From contig RWJK01000938.1 of assembly GCA_004335835.1 (NCBI GenBank), forward strand, positions 1-64,000: 64,000 nucleotides of DNA, given 5' to 3'. The notes under the pieces were generated by a model. That model saw only the letters and a program-made list of their open reading frames with translations. It had not been told where the DNA came from and made no database searches. Within the stretch, counting starts at the first letter, position 1. Every line of letters begins with the position of its first letter. The position numbers and the translations under genes were made by a program. The DNA is from Scenedesmus sp. ARA3. Its lineage: Eukaryota > Chlorophyta > Chlorophyceae > Sphaeropleales > Scenedesmaceae. Positions 35,649-45,560 of this stretch are shown here, piece after piece.

Positions 35649-35768
35649 TGCAGTGCAGGCAGTACATGCAGTACATGCATTTCAGGCAGTACATGCAGCG
35701 CAGGCAGTACATGCAGCGCAGGCAGTACATGCAGCTCAGGCAGTACATGCAGCTCAGGCAGTACATGC
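35649..35768. repeat. 15-bp minisatellite, GGCAGTACATGCAGC-type unit
   Basis: About eight units of GGCAGTACATGCAGC with small variations. Because 15 is a multiple of three, all six frames can run through: the plus strand reads AVHAAQAVHAAQ and the minus strand YCLSCMYCLRCM. Neither looks like a real protein. Confidence 0.92.
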
Positions 35769-38650
35769 TGAGCAAACATGTTGTGCTTTCAGCAGTGGCA
35801 CTTGCCATGTAGGCAGGGTTGCATGTGGCATGGTGTCTTTGTCAGGAAGTGCATGCACAGTCGCTTCATGCACACCCCAGGGCATTGTGCGTGTAGTGCG
35901 TGTGTTGGCCAAGACTCCGCTCATCAGCGCAGCAGGCTTGCTGCAGCAACCATTGCTGCAGGAAGGGACTTGCACAGACTAGTCTAGGGCCACTCTATTA
36001 GCACAATGCAGGCAGGCAGACTAGGCTCTGTAGCGAGCTGCATGTCGTTTTCGGTTTGCCAGGCTCTTCCGGGCTTGCTCCAGGCTAGCTATCTCGCCTT
36101 CATTGATTGATCAGGCAGGCTAGTCTGGGGCAGTGCTGGGTTGGTGTGGTGGTGTGTCTTGCCAGTCAAGGCCATTGGTTCAGCAGGTGTCTTCAGGCAG
36201 ACTAGCAGGGTCTTTCATGGAGGAGCGCGTGTGCCCACTGGCATTGCTACTGGCAGCCGCGCTTCAGCAGCAATGGTCAACGGCACAGCGGTTGCGGCAT
36301 GCTTGATGAATTGCAGCTGCTTTTGATAGTGTGTGGTGTGTTGGTACAGGGAATGCTGTAGCATTCATGCAGAGGGAGCAGAGAGAATGGATGTGCGCCA
36401 CAAAGCAGTCTGCGCTGCATGTGCAGTAGGGTTCTGGAGGCATTTGCTGGAGGTGTGTGATGAGCTATGTCTGCTGGCTGCGGCGTGTGTGTCATCATCA
36501 TGTTACCCATCATGCGCGTGTCTGTGTGCGGTGCTATGGTATCCTGTGGGCGGGGTGGGTGTGCATGCTACGGGTTGCATGCCATCTGCCTTGTGAAACA
36601 GGTCGTGGCGTAAGTGTTGTTGCGTATTAGTGTTGTCCTGCATACATGCATTGTCAGTTTGAAGGTCATGGCCAGTCAGCCATTTCATAGCTGTCTTGCT
36701 CTGTTCCTCTCTTTACTTAGTGCGCACCATTCCTGGACCTTCTCCCCCCGCAACATGAGTGCGTTAATTTGTACATGCACAATCTATCACCCTAGTTGTT
36801 GCGTGTGTGTGTGTGTATACATGTTGTGGCAGCGCTGAAGATGAACAGCATTGCGTGCAGTTGCTGCTGCATAGAACAGCAGTGCGAGCATCTTCTTCAG
36901 GTGGGGTTGTCCGTATGTTGTATCAGGTGCGGTTCTCTGTATGTTGTTATAACCTGAGCTGCCGTGCCGCACAGGGGGCGGGTTTGCAAGTGCCGGCGCG
37001 TTATGGGGGCCTTTTGGAGGTATCTGTTTGGATGTGGCGCCGTGTCTCCTTGCTGTCACAGTCAAAAATCCTTGAACGCGACAACGCTGTTGAGTTGTTG
37101 TGTATGCAAGGAGCCACGCCACAACATTATGATATGCGGCTGTAGCAGCAGCCAAGATCAGTCTGACATGCGAGATGTGGCACGGCGGCTGTGGAAAGTC
37201 CGTAATCGGCTGTGCATTGTACCAACAGCACTCGGTGATGCTGCTGTGAGCAGGCACCGTTTTGTAGCTTGCAGCAGGCATTGCTGTGCTTGCTGTGGCT
37301 GAGGCAAGGAGTTGCCATTGGGCTTGGTCCTTGGGAGGATTGCAGCAACGCTGCAATTGGCGGTTCTGCTGGGGTGCCTGTGCAAGGCAGTGTTGAATAA
37401 CACTATGCGCCGTGGTTGCTGCATGCGTGCGCAGTGTGTCAGCTGCGCACAGTTGCAGCCACGTGGCCGCAGAAATGGTAGTACATGACATTGGCTTTTG
37501 CGTGGTTATGGCTTTGGTTGGACAGCATGCTGTCTTTGCCAGAGGCCTACGCAGAGGTCCTGTGGTTTGCTGTGCACATTCTGCTGCTTGAAGCTGTTGT
37601 GTGGCTGCAGGATTGTGCTTTCACATCGAGATTCCTTCATTGTGTACACGTACATATGCTGGAAGCTTTGCTGGTGTTCCAGCTTTGCGTACATATGCTT
37701 TGGGGCATGCATGCATGCATGCTTGCGCATCATTTTTGCGGCCAGTGCCACAGTGCGTTAAGACTTGACTAGATCTGCCTGAAATGTGATAGCCATGCTG
37801 CTCAGCAGCGTGTCTTGCTGGTGCCATGCGCACTGTGTGCCTGCCTGTCTATGCTTGTGTGGCATGGGTGTGTGCTGTTCTCAATGAAAACCGCTCTCCT
37901 TTTGTTGAGATTGCATGTCTCTCAAGAGTGCTGCGACATTGTTGAACCAACTCTGGGTGTGGGACGCTGCAGTGTGCTTATGCAGGGATTCTCCTGCCAA
38001 TCACACCTGGGTGTCCTCCGCACTAGCTGCACTGCCTGCTGCTACAGTTGCTAGCTGTACAGCTAGACAATGTAGCTGAGATGATGCGTGCTGAATGCGC
38101 CAAGTGCTCAGCCTTGCAATCTTTTTGTTCCTAGCAGTTTTGCTACCTTCATTGCCACCCTCATCAGGACACACAGTTGACGCTGTTAGGATGTGCAGTT
38201 GAGCCTTTGACTTGTTTGCGCGGCAGGTTTTGGGCAACAGGAAGTGGGAAGGAGTGTTTGCATCTGTTTGAGGCTTTGCATTTTATACGTGCGTGGCTTT
38301 ACTGTGAAAGTGTTGCAGTTGACCTCAGGTAATAAAGAGTTGAAAAGCGCAGGACACACGAGCTGATTGCATCGCGCTTACGGGCTAGGCACCGCAGGAA
38401 ACCTTGCGAATGCAATCAACTTGTTGATTCACCTGCCAGTGCCACACAGGCGCTGCCTGAGCAAATGGAGAGGAGCATCGCCTTTTAGCATGCCTCGAAA
38501 CTGCACGGCTGTTGCCTGACTGCGCACAGTCAACCACACATGTGGCACCGTCTAAATACGCCCAGGGCCGGATGACAGTCACCCGGGCCTGCGCTGATTC
38601 CCCAGTCCCAACAGGATGCCATCAGTGCATGGGTAGCCTGAATCCCTGGC

Positions 38651-38655
38651 TTACA
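38651..38655 (-). terminator. Candidate poly(A) signal for the ankyrin gene
   Basis: TTACA on the plus strand is TGTAA in the direction of the ankyrin gene, about 345 bases beyond its stop codon. Confidence 0.3.
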
Positions 38656-38861
38656 TGGACTCTTGAAAGGCACCCTGGCACCCTGAAAGACATTATGACA
38701 AATGGTCTAATCATTATGTTGCAAGCTTGAAGCTCAGCGCACATGCAGTGTCAGCCACAAGATCAACAAGCCACAGCGCACTCAGGCCATCTGCCGGCCG
38801 CCATGCCTTGCTGATGCGGCGGCTACCGTTGCCAAGCCTGATCATTAGGCTTGGCATTAGG

Positions 38862-38912
38862 ACATCAGGACATGATGTCCAATGCACATCAGGACATGAT
38901 GTCCAATGCACA
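38862..38912. repeat. 24-bp tandem duplication with GGACATGATGTCC palindrome
   Basis: Two direct copies of CATCAGGACATGATGTCCAA plus GCA. Each contains a 13-bp palindrome. The repeat lies just downstream of the ankyrin gene stop. Confidence 0.85.
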
Positions 38913-38999
38913 TTTGGTTCCGTTGCAGTGTTCAAATATCAGCTCAACGAGCAGTGGCAGATTGTCTGCCAGCAGCCAGCTCACACAGTAGCTGCCGGC

Positions 39000-40425
39000 T
39001 CACAGCTCTGTATGGCCTCCGCCCGCCGCCACACCTTGCTGCTGCTGCTGCTGCCTTGCCTGCGCCATCTGCTGCATGCGCTGCTCCAGCAGCAGCGGGT
39101 CCTGCTGGTATGGCATAAGTCCGAAGCACCACATCACGCCCCACAGCACAAACACCATGCACATGATCTTCACAGCCTGCAGGTGAGCAAAATAACAGGC
39201 CAGCAGCAAGCAGCAGCGAGCAATGCAAAGTTTAGTGCAGCTGAAGACAGCAGCTTGCAAGACAATTACACGGTTGCTTACAAGCAATACGCGTGAGGAG
39301 CGTGCCGGACGGTGGTGAGTAGTTAGGAAATATCTTTGCATGCATGCGCCGCGGTCGCTTGCTGAGCCACTGACAGACATAACCCGGCGCACATGAACAG
39401 TCCATGGGAGTTCTGGCAGTTGCACGCAGTTTGTGAACACGGTGAACCCGTGCCGAAGCACCTTGCAGCCACCAGGCTTGCACCCGCTTCAGCATCTGTT
39501 GATCACATAGTACAGCTGTTCACTTTGCCACACCTGCTGGAAGCTGTTGAGCACTGCAAGCAAGAAGTGACGCTATCGATGCCTCTTCCCACCTGCTTGA
39601 AGCTGCCAAGCAGTACGACTCTGACAGTTGCGCCATGCAATGCAGCGGTCGTTCAAGTCTGCTCTTCCCACCTGCTTGAAGCTGTTGGCACTTCTTATCG
39701 CATGCACTCCCAAAAGCTCTCCTCAAGCGGCTTCAGGCCGCAGCGCACAATGTACAACAGGGACGCCATGCTGTGTACTTATCGCACCTGCTTGAAGCTG
39801 TAGATCTAATTGCATTGCATTTGCACCAGCCAGATGTCCTCCCACCTGCTAGGGCTTCCCAGTTTCTACCATAAGCAGTGCTGCCGTGCAATGCAGACTT
39901 CTGGATACCCTGCTGCCGCCCACCTGCTTGAAGCTGTTGAGCACTTCGTACCTCATGCGCTCCCAAAAGCTCATGTCGGTCACAACACACAAGGACACCG
40001 TGCAATTCAGCTGTGCTTATCAGCCCACCTGCTTGAAGCTGTTGAGCACTTCGTATCGCATGCGCTCCCAAAAGCTCATCTCCTCAAGCGGCTTGAGGCC
40101 GCGGCTGCGAGCAGCAGCAGCGGCTTCCGCTGCAGCAGCAGCCTGCGCCTGCTGCAGCTGCAGGTCCAAGTCCAGCTCAGCATCTGATTCAAGCAGCAGC
40201 AGCAGCAGCAGCAGCAGGAGCAACAGCAGCAACATCGTGCATCAAGCAGTGTGCGCAATGTTCTGTATGTGCAGCTGCAGGTCCGGGTCCAGCTCAGCAT
40301 CTGAATCGTGAAGCAACGCCAAGCAAAGCAGCAGCAGCAGCAGCAGCATGCATTGAGCAGTGTCTCAGAGGTTTGAATAATTGCAGCTGTAGGTCAAGGT
40401 CCAGCTCAGCATCTGGTTTGATTGT

Positions 40426-40480
<55 letters not shown>

Positions 40481-43400
40481 TAGCAACATCATGCATCAAA
40501 CAGTGCACGTGATGTTCTGTATGTGAAGCTGCAGGTTCAGATCCAGCTCAGCATCTGGTTTGTGAAACAGCAAAACAAACAGCAGCAGCAGCAGCAGCAG
40601 CAGCAAACTTCACACACACTGCCTGAAGGATCCAAGAAGTGCAGCTGCAGGTCCACGTCCAGCTCAGCATCTGTTTACGTGGAGCCAAGCCAAGCCAAGC
40701 AGCAGCAGCAGCATGCATTGAGCAGTGTCTAAGACGTTCACTAAGTGCAGCTGCATGTCCACGTCCAACTCAGCAAGTACTTTGATTCAGCAACGCAGCA
40801 GCAGCAGGCGGCAAGCAGCAAAAGCACGTGTTAAAGAGTGCGCAAAGAGAGCTGATCGAGTGTGATTGCGGGTTGAGGCACAGGTCACATCACCAGCTGA
40901 ATACACAGCAGGAGCAGCTGGAGCAGCAAAGTCACTGCGGTGGCCCAGTGGCTGTGGTTGCAGGCCGGCAGTGCGGTGCGCACTGTGATGCCAGCAGGGT
41001 ACTGCACATATATCAGCACAAAGCTGTACAGCTGCGCGGCAGCTGTGGGCGCAGCACCATCCGTATGCCAATAAGACAACAGGCAGGTACCAGACCATCC
41101 AGGTACACGCGACACACCCGGACGTATCCAGCACGGCGTAATCAAGCAAGTAAGCACGTTATAATGCGCACCTGCAGCATCGGCTGGCGCCGCAGGCTGG
41201 ATCTCTGCAGACGCTGCCGCACTTGTCTTCCTGCCCATGGCAGCATCACCTGCTGCAGCTGCCACAGCACCACCAGCAGCAGCACCAGCAGCGGGCGTTG
41301 CAGCCGGCCAACCCGCTATAGCTGCCACAGCAGCGCTGCGAGCTGCTGCGGCTGCTGCGGTCAAACCTTGGACCTGCTGTGCGTCCTGCTCCATGAGCTG
41401 TGCCAAGGTTTGACCAGGTTTGACCAGCACGTCCTGCAGGCCCAGGCGCATGCCGCACTCCTGCATCACTGAGTGGAACTTTTTGAGCTTGGCTGCGACT
41501 GCCATGATGTGGCGCTCGCCCTTGTACCTGCAGCAGCAGCAGCAGCAGCAGTAGCAGCCAAGGATGCAAATGATGTTGGCAATGGCGTGTGGAAGGTGTG
41601 GCGGTCAGTAAGCAACACTACAAACACAAGGGAGACCATCACACGCATGAACTTGTGCACAAAACTTGTTGCACCGACATGCAACCCACCCCATGCACTC
41701 ATCATCCCGCCAAGTGTAGCTGACGTACCAGCCAGGATGGTGCCCCCTTATGCATGCCACAGTGCAGCTTGATCCAGCATGCACCAACTCAAGCATCATC
41801 AGCAATCATCGTCAAAGTCTTTCGCAGCATTATGGAGCAGGCGACAGCAGCCAATCTGTTCTCATTGCACTAACTTTTTGACTGTTTGCCAGGGCCATCT
41901 CATGCAGCGCTGCCTGCACAGCAGGCTCGGAGGCATCCCCCTGGAATGACTCATGCACTAACAAATTTGCCGAGTCCAGGGGCAACGCGAGCCAGGGTGA
42001 TGCTTCATCAAGCCTGCAGCTGCCCAGGCTGACACAACACGCAACAGCCACAGCATTCTGTATCAAGTGCATGCGCAGCAGCCAACCACAGCCACGCAGC
42101 AGCCAACCACAGCCAACTAAAGCCTAGGCAGCCTACTCACTTTTCGAAGCTGTTGGCCAGGGCCATCTCATGCAGTGCTGCCTGCACAGCAGGCTCCGAG
42201 GCATCCTCCTGGAATGACTCATCGATGCGCAGCGCTGCCACAGCACGGTAGCAGGTCAGCAGCTGCTGCGCGCGGCGCACCTGCAGGACGGCAGTACGAT
42301 GCAACCAAACAGGTGTGAACTTGTATCAAGGGGAACGCGCACATGAGGGGCGCAAGCGGCATGTCTAGGTGTGAGTAACGCATGCACGCATGTGCTGGTA
42401 ACAGCTGCACGCTCAGGCGCTGCTGCTGTGCGACCTAACGTCCACATCCCAGCCCCTATACGGCCCAGTCACCTGCTCCAACTTGGCTGCCTTCCTCTGG
42501 GCCAGCAGGACACTAAAAAGACGCGTTTACTTCTTGAGTCAAATGTACCGATAGCCTGCTTGCATGCATCTGACTGTAAGCTCTCTGTCAACAAAGACTG
42601 ACAAAGCTCTCCCCACGGACTCTGACAGGCTCTCAAACACACACCTGGCTAATAGCCTGCCTTGCCTCTGCTGACAGGAAGTCTAACTGACCAAGCTCCT
42701 GCTCCGACATGCGCGCAAATGTATCCACTTTGCGGCCCTGCTCTGCCGCATTCAAGCCAGCAAACTGCACAGCGTACGCAGCAGTGGGGCTACTAGCTTC
42801 TGGCCTGGCAGCTGCTGCAGAGTCTGCACGTGCTCGAGCTGCTGCTGCTGCTGCATCCTTGCTGTTGGCAGCACTGCTGCTTGCAGGAACAACCCCAGCC
42901 TTCTTTGCATGGCTGCTGCTGCTGCCAGCAGCATCCTTCAGCTGCTGCCCAAGCTGCTGCTGCACTTCTGCTGTATCTGCTGCTGCCACCTGCCAAGGCA
43001 TCAAGCCCTGAGCACCTGCCAGGCCGGCATCTGCACCCTGCTGCAGCAGCAGCTGCACACAAGCAGCAGATCCAGCCATGGCAGCTGCATGCAGGGGCGT
43101 TGCTAAGTCGCCGTTGAGTGCATCGTTGATGAAAGCGCTGCTGCCAGGCTGCTGCAGCAGCAGCTGCAGCACATCTTTGTGGCCCATGCCAGCAGCGATG
43201 TGCAGTAGGGTGTACCTGCAGTGGCAGCAATGCACAAGCAGCCGCAGCAACAACACAAAATGTGTGGCATGCTGAGCTGTTGCTGTTTAGTGACAGCGAC
43301 AGGCGTAACAACGGTCAGACTGCTGTACGCCACTGCCCCCTGCTGTGCAGCCAGATTCCCCCTCTGCAACAGCGTCTGATACATGACATGTGTGCTTCCT

Positions 43401-43716
43401 AGTGCTTCGCTAGCCATCGTAAAGGAGCCTGACGCCACCCACCCTGCTGCTCTGCAGTTGGTATCAGCTCCAGCCTGCAGCAGCACCTCAGCTGCTGCAG
43501 TGTGCCCGCCAGCCACTGCCTCCCCTAGTGCGCTGAGGCCACGCTTGTTTGGGATGTTAGGCGAGGCGGCGCCAGCCAGCAGCAGCTTGATGCCTGGAGC
43601 CCAGCCACGCCTACGCAGCAGCAGCAGCAGCAGCAGTAGCACATGCGTCAGCAGTGCATTGGGCGAGGCGGCGCCAGCCAGCAGCAGCTTGATGCCAGGC
43701 GCCCAGCCACGCCTAC

Positions 43717-43785
<69 letters not shown>

Positions 43786-44875
43786 CATGCGCCAGCAGAG
43801 GCATTGGGCGAGGCAGCGCCAGCCAGCAGCAGCTTGATGCCAGGCGCCCAGCCACGCCTACGCAGCAGCAGCAGCAGCGGTGGCAGTCGCTGCTTGCCTG
43901 TGGAAAAGGCAACAGGGAGTGGCTGGTGTTCTCACCGCATGTGCGCCGCTGCCAACTTTTAAGTGACTCCCCTTCACATAGACAGGTTGCTGAGCAGCTA
44001 CAGAAAACCACCGCACATAAGCAGCGCATGTGCAAGCTGCAGTTCGCGCACCTGGCAGCCAGGTGCAATGCTGTGTCGTCTGCGCCGTCTGCTGCATCCA
44101 GCCAAGTTGACCGCTGAATTAGGAAGCGCAGGACTTCGATACTGCCGGAGACGACTGTAGCAGGGTACACACAGCAAGATAGTGCAGGTCAGGGGTCACT
44201 AGCATTGCTGGGTTGTGTTGTGGCTGGTGGCATGCACAGGTGGCAGGAGGAGCAGCAAAATGCATGTCGGAGCAAACTGCTGCATTCCCAAACCAAATAA
44301 GGCTCATCAAAACCATTGCTGAAATTGATACTGGGAGGCCTGGAGCTTATACACACCTGCATGGTGCAGGGGCATGCGCCCCTGAGGGTCCTCTGCCTCC
44401 AGATCAGCTCCTTTTGTGGCCAGGTACTGCAGCAAGTCCAGGTGGCCGTGTGCTGCTGCATAGTGCGCAGGCACAAGCCCCTGCTTGTCACGTACCTGGG
44501 GCTCTGCCCCGCGCGCAATCAGCTCAACTGCCTATTGTTGTTTGTTGATGGAGTTTGCAAGAATGCAGCAGGGCAGCAGCAGGGGAGGTTGGGAGGCAGG
44601 AGAGGTATGGACAGCAAGTGACGGTGCTGCTGGAGTTCTGGGGATGCAAGGATCGAGCAGGACTGACTGTTGCTTTGGCGTTAACGCTGGCAGAAACATG
44701 GCACTTGTTCTGCTGCACAAAGCATGTGTGTTTTCTTGTGACAGGTGCTGCTGCTGCTGCTTGCAGGGCATGTTATGCTGTGCTGAGGTATGGCGTTGCT
44801 TACATCGGCGAGCAGGCCTCGAGCAGCTGCCCAAATGAGCAGCTCGTTTTGCTCCGCCTGATCCTTTGCCTGCAT
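39000..44875 (-). CDS. Ankyrin-repeat protein with C-terminal membrane segment
   Basis: Ten exons on the minus strand: 44875-44804, 44531-44357, 44154-44052, 43610-43443, 43215-42645, 42496-42473, 42280-42141, 41527-41172, 40183-40029, 39176-39000; phases agree, 646 residues. Residues 10-260 form ankyrin repeats, for example GLVPAHYAAAHGHLDLLQYL, DDTALHLAAR, GLSALGEAVAGGHTAAAEVL, YTLLHIAAGMGHKDVLQLLL and ATPLHAAAMAGSAACVQLLL. An Ala/Ser-rich linker and helical segments follow (EQELGQLDFLSAEARQAIS, HIMAVAAKLKKFHSVMQEC). Near residue 590 a hydrophobic stretch, MCMVFVLWGVMWCFGL, precedes a polar 37-residue tail with six Gln, suggesting a C-terminally anchored membrane protein facing the cytosol. 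Ankyrin repeats bind proteins; the partner is unknown. The exon of 24 bases (42496-42473) is fitted by phase only. The start at 44875 overlaps an acceptor-like TGCAG, so an upstream exon is possible. Confidence 0.83.
39529..39976 (-). repeat. At least five partial copies of ankyrin-gene exon 9 3' end
   Basis: Segments matching the end of exon 9 and its donor (plus-strand CCCACCTGCTTGAAGCTGTT) recur at about 39529-39560, 39588-39608, 39666-39750, 39786-39803 and 39919-39976, in the intron downstream of the exon. The longest reproduce 55-80 bases. The intact exon ends at 40029. Confidence 0.85.
40240..40785 (-). repeat. About five copies of ankyrin-gene exon 9 5' end with CAG arrays
   Basis: Plus-strand GCAGCTGCAGGTCC..GTCCAGCTCAGCATCTG, the reverse of the exon 9 start and acceptor, recurs near 40268, 40387, 40527, 40640 and 40746, with (CAG)n between copies. 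These lie in the intron upstream of the intact exon (40183-40029). Confidence 0.88.
41889..41955 (-). repeat. Copy of ankyrin-gene exon 7 3' half
   Basis: GCCAGGGCCATCTCATGCAG and the following 45 bases nearly repeat 42153-42222 of exon 7. The copy lies in the downstream intron and loses the FEK ending and donor of the real exon. Confidence 0.85.
43652..43865 (-). repeat. Two extra copies of ankyrin-gene exon 4 5' end with CAG arrays
   Basis: The exon start encoding RRGWAPGIKLLLAGAASPN, with its CGTAG acceptor, occurs at about 43862-43797, 43717-43652 and, intact, from 43610. The copies are separated by (CAG)n on the plus strand (CTG in gene sense). Only the last copy continues into NIPNKRGLSALGEA. 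Confidence 0.9.
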
Positions 44876-45560
44876 GCAAGCAAACAGGCAGCAAGGGCAG
44901 CTGCTTCAGATGCAGCACCAGATGGCCTGCAGCACAACACCAGGGCTCGCGCTTCCCGCACGCAGAATGATCCAGAGCTTCTCAAGGCCTACTCCTCATT
45001 CAGCGCAAAAAGAGGTTGTAATGCATTCCGCTCAATGGCCAACTGACAACCGTGCAGTACAGAACACACCTCTTGCACAGCTGCGTCCATTGCTGGCAAT
45101 AAAGCACGTTGAACTCATAACCAGATGTTTGTTGATCGAACAGTGATACAGCAAGTGCCTATGGGCAACAACGCTGCACTCCAGAGCCTTTGTCACCAGC
45201 CAAGAACCCCAGTAGAGCCTGACATGAATCCCGCTTAAGTTGAAGAGACAAACAAATGTAAGAGACAAATAAATGTAATGTAATGTGGTGCAAGCGTAGG
45301 AAGCCTCCAAAGAGAAAAGAAGTGCGACCAGTCAGTGTGCACGCAAGCGAGGTTAGCAGGCTAGAGGCTGTCGCTCACGCCTAGTACAACATATGTAATC
45401 AAGCAATCACTACGGTTTCAGATGTTTTGCGAAGCTACTCTGGTCAGCGCATAACGCAGCACTACTCAACAGTGCATGTCAACTTGACACACTGCAAACT
45501 TAGATGCTGCATCTGCTATCGTAAAGTTGACTAAGACAGAAGCAGAGCAGCGGTTTCACA
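44876..45560. other. Divergent region between ankyrin and LRR genes
   Basis: About 680 bp between divergently transcribed genes. At 45249-45286 it has AATAAATGTAATGTAATG-type sequence resembling a retroelement tail, like the tail of the repeat at 15172. Otherwise no feature is seen. Confidence 0.4.
45249..45286 (+). mobile_element. ATGTAATGTAATG tail, possible retroelement remnant
   Basis: AGACAAACAAATGTAAGAG followed by ACAAATAAATGTAATGTAATG ends in the same short tandem unit as the dispersed repeat at 15172 and 52127. Only the tail is clearly shared, so a simple microsatellite is possible. Confidence 0.35.

Larger units (their letters stand above)
31419..38999. other. 7.6 kb without a supportable gene
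   Basis: The plus strand is markedly G/T-rich (TGTGTG, TTGCTG). Open frames reach 234 codons on the minus strand (36787-37491) and 176 on the plus (31450-31980), but none shows a known motif, a plausible exon chain or neighbours in phase. It contains scattered CTTGCAGGAA motifs near 31480-31600, a duplicated segment at 32890-32981, a 15-bp minisatellite at 35649-35768, and a 24-bp duplication at 38862-38912. It may be long 3' flank, a non-coding transcript or decayed elements. Confidence 0.5.

Noticed and set aside
35649..35768. Possible CRISPR-like array
   Set aside because: Units are 15 bp, contiguous, without unique spacers, in eukaryotic DNA.
36787..37491. 234-codon minus-strand frame in the gene-poor region
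   Set aside because: No family motif, no partner exons, and low-complexity composition typical of the reverse of G/T-rich DNA.
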